From JACQFK01 sp035644495 (GTDB taxonomy: Bacteria; Planctomycetota; MHYJ01; JACPRB01), in contig DASQOM010000240.1 of the NCBI GenBank assembly GCA_035644495.1, positions 1 to 29,240 on the forward strand: 29,240 nucleotides of DNA, read 5' to 3'. The notes under the pieces were generated by a model. The model worked only from the letters and a program-made list of their open reading frames with translations. It was not told the origin of the DNA and did no database searches. Below, in pieces: positions 7,244 through 15,082 of the stretch. The position numbers and the translations under genes were made by a program. Position 1 is the stretch's first letter; each line of letters opens with the position of its first letter.

Positions 7244-8046
7244 ACGGCATCGGACTGATGGAGCTGCTCTTCCTGATGGCGGCCTGGGGGGTGTATCCGC
7301 TCGGGATGGGCTTTCTGCCGGGGTCCGCCCTGCTGACCTGGGCCCGCCGGCTGCATCCGATCGCGGCGGCGCTGGCCACCGTCTCGTTCTTCCTTCCCAA
7401 GGGACTACTCGCGGCGGGCCTCGTCGTCCCCTGGCTCGGCCTGAACGGCCTGGTTGCCTTGGGGGGCTTGCTGCATCTGAAAACCGCGCTCCGCAAAGGC
7501 ATCCCGCGCCTGCTGTTGCTCTCCGCGATGTTCTTCCCGGTGGTCGGCGGCATCCACCTCGTCGCGTCGCGCGACGGCTACCCGCTGGCGGGCTTTCCCG
7601 AGCCGATCATCCTGCTCACCGCGATCCATTTCCATTACACCGTCTTCGCGGCGCCGATCCTGGCCGCGCAGGCCGGCCGTTCCCGGCTCGCGCTCTATGC
7701 CGGCCTGGGGATCGTCGGCGGCACCCCGCTGCTTGCTGCGGGCTTCCTGTTCTCCCCCGTCCTCAAGGCGGTCGGCGTCGGCATCCTTTGCGTCGCCGTG
7801 ATCGCCCTCGCACTCGGCCAGCTCGCCGTCGCCCCGTCGCTGCCCGGCCGCGCTCGCGCGCTGCTCACCGTCTCCTCCCTCTCCGTGATCGCCGGCATGA
7901 TCCTGGCGGCCGTCTACGAGCACGGCTTCTATACGGGGCGGACCTGGATCGCAATCCCGACGATGGCGTGGTCGCACGGGATCCTGAACGGCGTGGGCTT
8001 CTCGCTCTGCGGCCTCCTCGGGTGGAAGAGCGCGGGCGCCCGTTGA
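7240..8046 (+). CDS. YndJ-like multi-pass membrane protein
   Basis: The 268-residue protein has about eight hydrophobic helices. The signature LLTAIHFHYTVFAAPILAAQ and the C-terminal MAWSHGILNGVGFSLCGLLG match my memory of the YndJ family, in which conserved His residues lie in membrane helices; its function is unknown. It closes the block with an ATGA overlap to the previous gene. It ends 90 bp before the next gene; I see no terminator there. Together with DUF2071 and an epimerase-like protein it recalls yndJ-type gene clusters of other bacteria (recollection, unchecked). Confidence 0.7.
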   Translation: MNGIGLMELLFLMAAWGVYPLGMGFLPGSALLTWARRLHPIAAALATVSFFLPKGLLAAGLVVPWLGLNGLVALGGLLHLKTALRKGIPRLLLLSAMFFPVVGGIHLVASRDGYPLAGFPEPIILLTAIHFHYTVFAAPILAAQAGRSRLALYAGLGIVGGTPLLAAGFLFSPVLKAVGVGILCVAVIALALGQLAVAPSLPGRARALLTVSSLSVIAGMILAAVYEHGFYTGRTWIAIPTMAWSHGILNGVGFSLCGLLGWKSAGAR

Positions 8047-8136
8047 CGGCGCTCCATACCCCCCATGCGCCGCCCGCCCTCGACAACCAGCGTTTCCCTT
8101 TGGCAGGTTATGGCGACCTCTGAAGGAGAGAATCCC

Positions 8137-8901
8137 ATGTTGCCATCCGCCCTGCTGCTGCTGCTGTTGTTGGCCCTCGACGGCACCCCAGAGCCCTCCT
8201 GCGAAAACGATCCTCGATCTCGGCGGCGGCGTGAAAATGGAATTCGTCGAGATCAAAGCCGGCAGCTTCACGATGGGCTCCGACGACTTCGGAGAGAGAG
8301 GCCGGCGCACGAGGTCAAGATCTCGAAGAAGTTCTGGATGCAGACGACCGAGGTCACGCAGGCCCAGTGGCAGGCCGTCATGGGCGCGAATCCGTCGGAG
8401 TTCAAAGGCCCGGACCTGCCCGTCGAGAACGTCAGCTGGGACGATTGCATGGAGTTCACGAAGAAGCTGTCGGCGAAGGTCCAGGACCAGCTCCAGGGCC
8501 GGAAGCCCGCGCTTCCGACCGAGGCGGAATGGGAGTTCGCCTGCCGGGCGGGGACGAAGACCCCGTGGAGCTTCGGCGACGACGACAAGATGGCGGGCCA
8601 GTTCGCCTGGCACTCGGGGAATTCCGACGAGAAGACCAATCCGGTGGGGTCGAAGAAGCCCAACCCGTGGGGCCTCTACGACATGCACGGCAATGTCTGG
8701 GAGTGGTGCTCCGACTGGTACGTGGAGGAACATCCGGCCGGACCGGCCACGGACCCGCAGGGCCCCGAGAAGGGGAACGGGCACGTCCGTCGGGGCGGCG
8801 CCTGGGCGTACTGGCCAGGCAAGCAGACGTCGAGCACCCGCGACAAGGACGAGGCCGACTATCGCTTCAAGACCCTCGGCATGCGCGCCGTGCTGCGCTA
8901 A
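8137..8901 (+). CDS. Secreted formylglycine-generating-enzyme-like (SUMF1/FGE fold) protein with two compensating frameshifts
   Basis: One frame from ATG 8137 (GAAGGAGAG upstream) gives 254 residues: a signal peptide (MLPSALLLLLLLALDG), a nonsensical Arg-rich stretch, then the FGE-sulfatase domain with TTEVTQAQWQAVMG, LPVENVSWDDCMEF, LPTEAEWEFACRAG, LYDMHGNVWEWCSDWY and RRGGAW. The normal start of that domain, KMEFVEIKAGSFTMGSDDFG, lies in the next frame at about 8204-8290. So the reading shifts by one base near 8180-8200 and back near 8290 (GGAGAGAGAGG). Either two real indels or two sequencing errors explain this. Family members without the paired catalytic Cys are often not enzymes; substrate unknown. 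Confidence 0.8.
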   Translation: MLPSALLLLLLLALDGTPEPSCENDPRSRRRRENGIRRDQSRQLHDGLRRLRRERPAHEVKISKKFWMQTTEVTQAQWQAVMGANPSEFKGPDLPVENVSWDDCMEFTKKLSAKVQDQLQGRKPALPTEAEWEFACRAGTKTPWSFGDDDKMAGQFAWHSGNSDEKTNPVGSKKPNPWGLYDMHGNVWEWCSDWYVEEHPAGPATDPQGPEKGNGHVRRGGAWAYWPGKQTSSTRDKDEADYRFKTLGMRAVLR

Positions 8902-8928
8902 GGGACCGGGAACGGCGAAGTCGACCGG

Positions 8929-9048
8929 TCAACGCTGTTCCATGTGCGATCTGATGACGTAGTTCCACTCGCCGTGAAACTCTTCGCGCTCGACTTTCAG
9001 TTCTCGCAGTTCCTTCCTTGAAATCCTCTTGCCTTCTCTGGGGAGCAT
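8929..9048 (-). pseudogene. C-terminal remnant of an ISAzo13-type DDE transposase
   Basis: The last 39 codons before TGA 8929-8931 read MLPREGKRISRKELRELKV then EREEFHGEWNYVIR. The order 'GxxIxxxELxxLxLxRxxFHGEWNYxI' is the conserved extreme C-terminus of ISAzo13-family transposases as I remember them. No DDE catalytic core lies upstream, so only the tail survives. It sits between the FGE-like gene and the ArsR-SRPBCC pair, suggesting that a mobile element once inserted here. Assignment rests on motif memory. Confidence 0.5.
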
Positions 9049-9234
9049 AGGTGGCCCTCGGGCACGATCCTGTCTACGGCGCAGCGAACGGCGCGCCTCC
9101 TTGCGCTGGGCTTCGAGCCCGCGGACCACCGCCTCGGTCTTGTCGTCGAGGGCGGCGACAACCTCGTCGGGGTTCTCTTCCGCGTAGTGAAGAGCCAGGC
9201 GTCCGACCGCGAGATCGACGACTTCATGACCGTC
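9049..9234 (-). pseudogene. Possible DUF433-like antitoxin fragment
   Basis: In the same frame as the transposase tail, this stretch reads GHEVVDLAVGRLALHYAEEN then PDEVVAALDDKTEAVVRG and a charged coiled tail. The 'ALxYYxENPDEVxAxL' pattern resembles the end of DUF433 proteins, small helix-turn-helix antitoxin-like proteins. The N-terminal HTH is absent and the segment runs into the SRPBCC 3' end, so if the match is right it is a fragment. A chance resemblance of a charged helix is a real alternative. Confidence 0.3.
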
Positions 9235-9742
9235 CCACGCTCGCGCCCAGGGTGACGAGAAGTTCGTCCAGTTGCTCGAACGTCTCGGGCATCCCACCCT
9301 CCATCCCGGCGATGGCACCGTCGAGAGCTTCCTTCGAGGGATAGAGTTCGTGCATGACCAGCAGCGTCTTGCCACCTTTTTCCTCGAAGGTCACCGTGGT
9401 GACGGCACCGTCGTCGCTTTCGTCATTAGTCCAGACGAGGCGCGAGTGCGGTGTCACTTCGATGTACCTACCGAAGAACTCCATGGGCTTTGAGGCATCG
9501 TTGCCGAACGCGAGACGGTACTTGCCCCCGACACGAACATCCATCTCGCAGGAAAGCAGGGACACGCCGGTCGACTTCGGTACCCACCACCGCTTGAACA
9601 GCTCGGGCTTGGTCCACGCCTCGAACACGATGCGCGCCGGGCCATTGAAGGTTCGCGTGACGACCAGCTCACGCTCGGACTTCCGTTCCACCGTCGTGCG
9701 GTTCGTCATGGGGGCGGGTTCACTCTCTCTTCTTGCGTCCAT
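9224..9742 (-). CDS. SRPBCC-family protein (AHSA1/CalC-like START fold)
   Basis: The 172-residue protein has the family pattern SERELVVTRTFNGPARIVFE, AWTKPELFKRWWVPKS, GGKYRLAFGND, and the end GMPETFEQLDELL. Such proteins form a helix-grip fold with a hydrophobic cavity; most have no known ligand. ATG 9740-9742 is chosen because AAGGAGA stands 6 bp upstream; MTNRTT at 9709 is the alternative. The gene starts within the end of the arsR gene (23-bp overlap), the classic ArsR-SRPBCC operon, in which the regulator controls its partner. Confidence 0.9.
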   Translation of the reverse strand: MDARRESEPAPMTNRTTVERKSERELVVTRTFNGPARIVFEAWTKPELFKRWWVPKSTGVSLLSCEMDVRVGGKYRLAFGNDASKPMEFFGRYIEVTPHSRLVWTNDESDDGAVTTVTFEEKGGKTLLVMHELYPSKEALDGAIAGMEGGMPETFEQLDELLVTLGASVGRS

Positions 9743-10085
9743 CGACCGTCTCCTTCTGTTTCAGTTCTTCAACAACCTTGTCCAACTCGTCGAAGCGGGA
9801 GTCCCAGAGCTGGCGGTACCTCTGGATCCATGCCGTCTCTTCCTGCAGTCGGCGCGGGCCGAGCTTGCAGGTCCGCACACGTCCGACCTTCTCGGTGGTG
9901 ACGAGCCCGGCCTGCTCTAAGACGCCGACGTGCTTCTTCATGCCCGTGAGGGTCATGCGAAACTTCTCGGCAAGGTTCGTGATCGAAGCGTCTGCACGTC
10001 CCAGCTGCTCCAGAACGCCGCGTCGGGTGACGTCCGAGAGCGCGGCGAACGAGGCATCGAGACGGGACCTCGCATACTGAACCAT
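9720..10085 (-). CDS. ArsR-family winged-helix regulator
   Basis: The 121-residue protein starts MVQYARSRLDASFAALSDVT and contains the winged HTH (RRGVLEQLGRADASITNLAE, KFRMTLTGMKKHVGVLEQAG, LVTTEKVGRVRTCKLGPRRL). No metal-binding Cys cluster is visible, so it belongs to the non-metal ArsR type found with SRPBCC partners. The frame is open to 10322, but the true start is ATG 10083-10085 inside the 24-bp palindrome, where homology begins. There is no Shine-Dalgarno site and the predicted -10 box lies only about 10 bp upstream, so the mRNA is probably leaderless. It is likely autorepressing. Confidence 0.88.
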   Translation of the reverse strand: MVQYARSRLDASFAALSDVTRRGVLEQLGRADASITNLAEKFRMTLTGMKKHVGVLEQAGLVTTEKVGRVRTCKLGPRRLQEETAWIQRYRQLWDSRFDELDKVVEELKQKETVDGRKKRE

Positions 10086-10097
10086 ATGGTTCAGTAT
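10074..10097 (-). promoter_or_regulatory. Perfect 24-bp operator with promoter overlapping the arsR start codon
   Basis: The half-site ATACTGAACCAT is followed directly by its exact reverse complement. On the minus strand a -10 box (TATATA or TATACT, within 10093-10100) overlaps the palindrome, with a weaker TTGCAG about 17 bp upstream. ArsR binding would cover the -10 box, the start of transcription and the first four codons. Confidence 0.75.
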
Positions 10098-10417
10098 ATA
10101 ACACACGGAATGGCGGCCTGCAAGGGGAGGCCGAGCGCCGCTGCGTTGCCGGCCGCCTTCACTCCCCAATCGACCTCCTTTCGATGCAGATTCTCGACTG
10201 GGCGATCCCCAGACCCTAAGCTCCCTTCCAGCGGCATCCGGGCCATGGGCTTGCTCGGAACATCCTGAATTCCTGATCCTCTCCCTCCCGGCGATCCATC
10301 CCTCCTCTTTCGACCCCTGCAAAGCGGGTGTGAAGGAATCCTTCGGGGCACTCCTCGAATGCCGTCCCGGCCGTAGCAGTCAGGGGGACTTGCCTGCTCG
10401 AACTGCGTGAGGGATCC
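10098..10417. other. Gene-free stretch upstream of mgtE
   Basis: These 320 bp separate the divergent arsR and mgtE genes. Frames here have no homology that I recognise. I looked for an M-box (ykoK) Mg2+ riboswitch and for a strong promoter or terminator and found none convincing. It holds the weak -35 of arsR at its left end and a GAGGG ribosome-binding-like motif at its right end. Confidence 0.5.
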
Positions 10418-11773
10418 ATGGTCGCGTCCAACGCCGAAGTCCAGCTGAATGAAGCCCTGGATCAGAGCGGGCCGAATCGCGACGCGCTCAGCGCCGTACT
10501 CGCGAAAGTCCACCCCGCGGATCTCGCCCGGATGCTCGACGACGTCGACCTGGAAAGCCGTCTTCGCGTCTTCGAGATGCTCAGCCCGGAGGTCGCCGCC
10601 CAGGTCCTCGCGGTGATGCCGCACAACCACAAGGTGCAGCTCGTCGACCGCATCGGCGAGGACCGGCTGAGCGCGGTGATCGACCGGATGCCGGACAGCG
10701 CCGTGGCGGACATCATCGACCACCTGCCGGTGCACAAGGAGAAGCATTTCCTGGCGATCGCCGACTCCGAGAAGGCGGCCGACATCCAGATCCTGAGGAA
10801 GTACTCGCCGAAGTCGGCCGGCGGCCGGATGACCCGAAACTTCGTCACCGTGCATCCCGAGAAGACCGCCCGCGACGTGATCCAGGGGATCCAGGGCTGC
10901 GTGGACCCGCACACGGTCGACTTCATCTACGTGGTGGACGCGGAGGAACACCTGCTGGGGATCAGCTCTCTGGCCCGGCTGATGCTGCACAAGCCGGACG
11001 AGCCCATCGGCACCTTCATGCGGAAGGATGTCACCACGGTGCACCCGGAAACCGACCAGGAAGAGGTCGCGCGGATCGCCCAGAAGTTCCGGATCCGGGC
11101 GGTCCCGGTGGTCGACGATCACCTGAAGATGATGGGCGTGGTGACCTTGAACGACATCATCGAGGTCATCCAGCACGAGGCCACCGAGGACATGCATAAG
11201 ATGGCGGGTTCGGTGATCGTCGACTCGATGACGACGCCGACCCTGGTGCGCTACCGGATGCGGCTGCCCTGGATCATGCTGACCCTGGGCGGAGAGCTCT
11301 TTATCGCGGTCGTGATCTCCAAGATCTTCGGGGAGACGCTCGCACGGGCGGCGATCCTGGCTGCCTTCATGCCGGCCATCACCGCGGCCGGCGGCAACGT
11401 CGGGCTTCAGAGCACCACGCTCATCGTGCGCGGCCTGGGCATGGGGACGATCCGTGCGGGGCAGTTCGTGAAGGTGCTCGTGACGGAACTGCGATTGGGA
11501 CTGCTCCTGGGGATCACGTGCGGCCTCGCCGCGGCGGGGGTGGCGATGCTGATCGAATACCAGTATCCGTCCGTGGGCAAGCTGGGCGTCGCGGTGTTTC
11601 TGGCGATGGTGTCGGCAACGGCCGCGACGTCGCTCATGGGGGCGATCGAACCCATGGTGCTGCATCGCCTGAAATTCGACCCCGCGACCGCCTGCGGACC
11701 CTTCGTGACGATGTTCAACGATCTCTTCGGCACCAGCGTCTACTTCCTGATCGCGACGCTGCTGCACTTCTAA
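10418..11773 (+). CDS. mgtE: MgtE-type magnesium transporter
   Basis: The 451-residue protein has the full MgtE layout: the superhelical N domain (1-125, with ADLARMLDDVD and DHLPVHKEKH), two CBS domains (about 130-260, VTVHPEKTARDVIQ and DVTTVHPETDQEEVARIAQK), and five membrane helices from about 285. The pore motif AGGNVGLQSTTLIVRGLG and the last-helix motif DPATACGPFVTMFNDLFGTS, with the Asp that binds Mg2+ in the pore, are both intact. The N and CBS domains gate the channel by sensing cytoplasmic Mg2+. Start ATG 10418 has GAGGGA close upstream. It converges with the ntrC-type gene. Confidence 0.95.
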   Translation: MVASNAEVQLNEALDQSGPNRDALSAVLAKVHPADLARMLDDVDLESRLRVFEMLSPEVAAQVLAVMPHNHKVQLVDRIGEDRLSAVIDRMPDSAVADIIDHLPVHKEKHFLAIADSEKAADIQILRKYSPKSAGGRMTRNFVTVHPEKTARDVIQGIQGCVDPHTVDFIYVVDAEEHLLGISSLARLMLHKPDEPIGTFMRKDVTTVHPETDQEEVARIAQKFRIRAVPVVDDHLKMMGVVTLNDIIEVIQHEATEDMHKMAGSVIVDSMTTPTLVRYRMRLPWIMLTLGGELFIAVVISKIFGETLARAAILAAFMPAITAAGGNVGLQSTTLIVRGLGMGTIRAGQFVKVLVTELRLGLLLGITCGLAAAGVAMLIEYQYPSVGKLGVAVFLAMVSATAATSLMGAIEPMVLHRLKFDPATACGPFVTMFNDLFGTSVYFLIATLLHF

Positions 11774-11807
11774 AGGAGGGAAAGGACAACGAATCCGATG
11801 GGGTGGA

Positions 11808-13130
11808 CTAGAAAATCCCGTATTCGTTCAGCTTGTTGTGCAGCGTGCGGCGCGAGATGCCCAGCGCCTTCGCCGCGTGCGTGCGGTTCCCGCCCGACGA
11901 CTTGAGCGCCGCCTCGATCGCCGACTTCTCCGCGCCCGCCACCGACGCGCCCAGCGCCACCGGCCCCGCCGACGCCGACTCCGTCAGCCGCGGCGCGAGA
12001 CACGGCCGCACCTCCTGCTCGAGGATCAGGCCCGACGTGTTGAGCACGACCAGGCGCTCCACCACGTTCTGCAACTCCCGCACGTTTCCCGGCCACGAAT
12101 GCCCGGCGAGCGCGTCGACCGCCTTGCCGTCGAACTTCACGCTCGGCTTCCCGTGCTCCTGCCGCAGCCGCTTCATGAAATGCTCGACGAGCAGCGGGAT
12201 GTCGGCGGGCCGCTCCCGCAGCGCGGGCATCCGGATGGGCACCACGTTGATACGATAGAAGAGGTCCTCGCGGAACTTGCCTTCCTTCACGAGGGCCTCG
12301 AGATCGCGGTGCGTCGCGGCCAGGACGCGGACATCGGCGCGCAGCATCGTGATCCCCCCGATCCGCTCGAACTGCCGGTCCTGCAGCACGCGCAGCAGCT
12401 TCACCTGGGTCGCCGGCGAGAGCTCGCCGATCTCGTCGAGGAAGATCGTCCCGCCCTCGGCCAGCTCGAAGCGGCCGGGCTTCGACGCCGCCGCACCCGT
12501 GAACGCGCCCTTCTCGTAGCCGAAAAGTTCGCTCTCGATCAGCGTCTCGGGCAGCGCCGCACAGATGACCTTGATGAAGGCCTTTCCCTTGCGCTTCGAC
12601 TGATCGTGCACCGCGCGCGCGACGAGCTCCTTCCCCGTCCCGCTCTCGCCGCGGATCAGCACCGTCGAGCTCGTCGGCGCGACCTTGGAGACCATCGCGT
12701 AGACGTCCTTCATCGGCGCCGACTGCCCGACCATCTGACCCGGCGCATCGGCCACCTCGGCGCCGGCTTTGACCTTGTCGAGCGAACGCCGGATCTCGAA
12801 GAGAATCTCGTCGCGGTCGAAGGGCTTGCGGACATATCCCGCCGCGCCCAACTCCCAGGCGCGCTGGCCGATCTCGGACGTGCCGTGCGCGGTGATCAGG
12901 ATGACCTGGAGCGAGCGGTCGATGTTGAGGGCGTGCTCGAGAAGCTGCAGGCCGTCCATGCCCGTCATCTTGAGGTCGGTGACGATGACGCCGATGTCCT
13001 CCGCATGCAGCACGCGCAGGGCCTGCTCGCCGCTCGACGCCGACGCCCACTCGATCTTCTCCTGGCTGAGGAAGCCCGAGAGGACTTTGACCATCGCGGG
13101 CTCGTCGTCGACGATGAGGACCTTGGACAT
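11808..13130 (-). CDS. NtrC-family sigma-54-dependent response regulator
   Basis: The 440-residue protein has a receiver domain (D8, D9, phospho-acceptor D52, T80, K102), an AAA+ domain with Walker A GESGTGKE (161-168), the sigma-54-contacting GAFTGA (208-213) and Walker B GGTIFLDEI (226-234), and a Fis-type HTH at the C-terminus (NRTHAAKALGISRRTLHNKL). It should activate sigma-54 promoters after phosphorylation. It starts at ATG 13128-13130, 8 bp after the histidine kinase stop, so the pair forms one two-component system. I saw no clear -24/-12 promoter in the window, so its targets are probably elsewhere. Confidence 0.95.
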   Translation of the reverse strand: MSKVLIVDDEPAMVKVLSGFLSQEKIEWASASSGEQALRVLHAEDIGVIVTDLKMTGMDGLQLLEHALNIDRSLQVILITAHGTSEIGQRAWELGAAGYVRKPFDRDEILFEIRRSLDKVKAGAEVADAPGQMVGQSAPMKDVYAMVSKVAPTSSTVLIRGESGTGKELVARAVHDQSKRKGKAFIKVICAALPETLIESELFGYEKGAFTGAAASKPGRFELAEGGTIFLDEIGELSPATQVKLLRVLQDRQFERIGGITMLRADVRVLAATHRDLEALVKEGKFREDLFYRINVVPIRMPALRERPADIPLLVEHFMKRLRQEHGKPSVKFDGKAVDALAGHSWPGNVRELQNVVERLVVLNTSGLILEQEVRPCLAPRLTESASAGPVALGASVAGAEKSAIEAALKSSGGNRTHAAKALGISRRTLHNKLNEYGIF

Positions 13131-13138
13131 TCGGCTGA

Positions 13139-14665
13139 TTATAGAACCGGCAGGGGGAGAAAGAACGTAAACCTGCACCCGCGCGGCTCCACGTTCTCGA
13201 CCGCGATGTCTCCGCCGTGCGCCTCGAGGATGCGCATCGAGATGGCGAGCCCGAGCCCGGTGCCCTTGGTCTTGGTCGTGTAGAACGGGTGGAAGATGCG
13301 GTCCAGATCCGCCCGCGCGATCCCGCATCCCGTGTCCTCGATCTCGATGGCGGCCCAGCTGCGCAGCGCGCTGACGACGCCGCTCGTGCGGACCGCGAGC
13401 GTCCCGCCCTCGGGCATGACATCGACCGCGTTCCGGAGGGCGTTGGTGATCGCCTGGGTCAACAGGCCGGGATCGAAGCGCGCCGGGGGCAGGTCCGCGT
13501 CGAAGGAGGTCACGACCCGGATCGCCGGGGGCAGCGATGCCGCCTGAAGGCGAAGCAGGTCCTTGAGGAAGGTTTCCAGCGGCAGATCCTGGAGCCGGGG
13601 CTCGACCGGCCGGGCATACGTCAGGTAGGACTCGACGACGCCGTTCAGGCGGTCGACTTCCCCCACGAGCAGCTTCAGGTAGTCCTTCGCCTCCTCCTTG
13701 CCGGGGGTGCCCTCGAGATCCTTCTGGACGAACTGCGCGGCGCCTTTGATGGACGCCAGCGGGTTGCGGATCTCGTGGGCGACGCCGGCCGCCATGGTCC
13801 CGATCAGAGCGAGCCGCTGCCGCCGCTCGGCCTGCTCGTAGAGGTGGATGAAGAGCGTGCGCCATAAGGAGATGAGGGTGGTGAGCGCGACGGCGCCGAA
13901 GACGAACGCGGTGCGGAGGTTCTCGGGCACCCGCGACGACAGCAGCGCGATGACGACTGCCGCGGAGCCGGCGAGGAGGAGGAGGAAGAACACGGTCCGC
14001 ACCGGGGTCTCCTTCTCCAGCAGCCGGTGGCGCAGGATGGCGACGGCCATGATGACGATGCAGAGCACGCTGCCGATGTGGCCCAGGGGCGGGAGGCCCT
14101 CCATCATCGCATGGGCCAGCTCGGTGAACGACATGACCACGGCGACCGCGAGCCCGAAGGCAACGAAGTTCGCGGCGTTGCGCTCGACGGGCGTCTGGGC
14201 CTCGCGTTTGCGCAGCTGGACCAGCCGGAAGCCGACGGCCAGCATCGGCATGAAGATGCCGAGGTAGATCAGGTTCCACCGTTCGCTGTGGATGAACGCG
14301 GAGACGGCGGGCGAGCCGAGCCCTGCCGCGGTGCTCAGGGCGAAGAGGCCCGAGACGACGTACATCGCATAGAGCCAGGGCCTCAGGCTGCGGTCGCGTC
14401 CCGTGAAGACGAGGACGAAATGCCAGAGGAACGCGGGGACCGTCGCGGACCCGATCAGCCGGATGATGTACCAGCGCGATTCGGGAAAGTCCCTCCGGAG
14501 CGGATAGAACATCCCCTGGCCGAAGTCCCAGACGAAGAGAGCGACGCAGAGCAGGGAGATCGGCAGGGCTCCGCGGGCGCGACGGGCCCGGAACGCGACC
14601 AGGTTGGCGAGGAAGAGGTTGCCGGCGCTCGCGGCGAAATAGAGGATCTCGGTCGCGCTCGGCAT
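13139..14665 (-). CDS. Membrane sensor histidine kinase with 7TM-type input region
   Basis: The 508-residue protein has about eight hydrophobic segments in residues 1-275, including PAFLWHFVLVF as in 7TM histidine-kinase input domains, and then a cytoplasmic kinase core: H-box AHEIRNPL with phospho-His 297, N-box NALRN (408-412), G1 DTGCGIA, F-box FHPFYTTK and G2 GTGLGLAI. No PAS domain is seen. It should phosphorylate the NtrC-type regulator encoded 8 bp downstream. ATG 14663-14665 is preceded by AGGGGGA, only 11 bp after the preceding paralogue gene, so it probably shares that transcript. Confidence 0.93.
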   Translation of the reverse strand: MPSATEILYFAASAGNLFLANLVAFRARRARGALPISLLCVALFVWDFGQGMFYPLRRDFPESRWYIIRLIGSATVPAFLWHFVLVFTGRDRSLRPWLYAMYVVSGLFALSTAAGLGSPAVSAFIHSERWNLIYLGIFMPMLAVGFRLVQLRKREAQTPVERNAANFVAFGLAVAVVMSFTELAHAMMEGLPPLGHIGSVLCIVIMAVAILRHRLLEKETPVRTVFFLLLLAGSAAVVIALLSSRVPENLRTAFVFGAVALTTLISLWRTLFIHLYEQAERRQRLALIGTMAAGVAHEIRNPLASIKGAAQFVQKDLEGTPGKEEAKDYLKLLVGEVDRLNGVVESYLTYARPVEPRLQDLPLETFLKDLLRLQAASLPPAIRVVTSFDADLPPARFDPGLLTQAITNALRNAVDVMPEGGTLAVRTSGVVSALRSWAAIEIEDTGCGIARADLDRIFHPFYTTKTKGTGLGLAISMRILEAHGGDIAVENVEPRGCRFTFFLPLPVL

Positions 14666-14676
14666 TCCCCCTAAGC

Positions 14677-15078
14677 TTACCGCCTGGGCTCCGGAGCCGT
14701 CGAGGATCGGAATCGCATCGAGATCGGGGGGACGGCCACGATCTGGTGCTCGTCCTCGTAGGTCACGCGGCCCGGGTCCGGATGGACGATCTCGCGGGTA
14801 AGGACGTCGAGTTCCTCATAGATGTCCGCGAGGGCGCGCATCTTTTCGAAGTACGGACCCGCGCCGGGCTTGAACCAGCAGATCGCCTTCCGTCGCGCGA
14901 AGACGTCCCGCGGAGGGCGCGGAAGGTGCTCGTTCAGCCCCTCGCAAATGGCGTCGAACTCGGCGCGGCGCTTTCCACTGCTGTGCTTCCAGGACTCCCG
15001 GTCCGCCATGTCCCGGAGGAGTCCGGGGCGATGGCGGCCGTAGACGTATCCCTTGAGGACGACGAAGCGTCGGTACAC
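14677..15078 (-). CDS. Conserved hypothetical protein, first member downstream of a tandem paralogous pair
   Basis: The 133-residue product starts (GTG) MYRRFVVLKGYVYGRHRPGL and ends with GRVTYEDEHQIVAVPP. It shares with the upstream gene the order MYxRFV, LPxPPxDVFxxxxAxCWFK, KxRxLAxxxE and PGxxTYEDExQxVAVP. I recall proteins of this sort from many bacteria as an uncharacterised family; no function is known to me. It begins 4 bp after the stop of its paralogue, so translation is coupled, and it is followed 11 bp later by the histidine kinase. Confidence 0.8.
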   Translation of the reverse strand: MYRRFVVLKGYVYGRHRPGLLRDMADRESWKHSSGKRRAEFDAICEGLNEHLPRPPRDVFARRKAICWFKPGAGPYFEKMRALADIYEELDVLTREIVHPDPGRVTYEDEHQIVAVPPISMRFRSSTAPEPRR

Positions 15079-15082
15079 GGCA

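Noticed and set aside
8997..9227. 76-residue minus-strand ORF starting at the SPRBCC stop (ATGA overlap)
   Set aside because: The sequence is rich in Arg, Ser and Pro as expected for an out-of-frame reading of GC-rich DNA; the alternative frame gives more protein-like sequence with a transposase tail.
10098..10322. N-terminal extension of arsR to 10322
   Set aside because: The extension shows no ArsR homology and would place the operator inside the gene; homology starts at ATG 10085.
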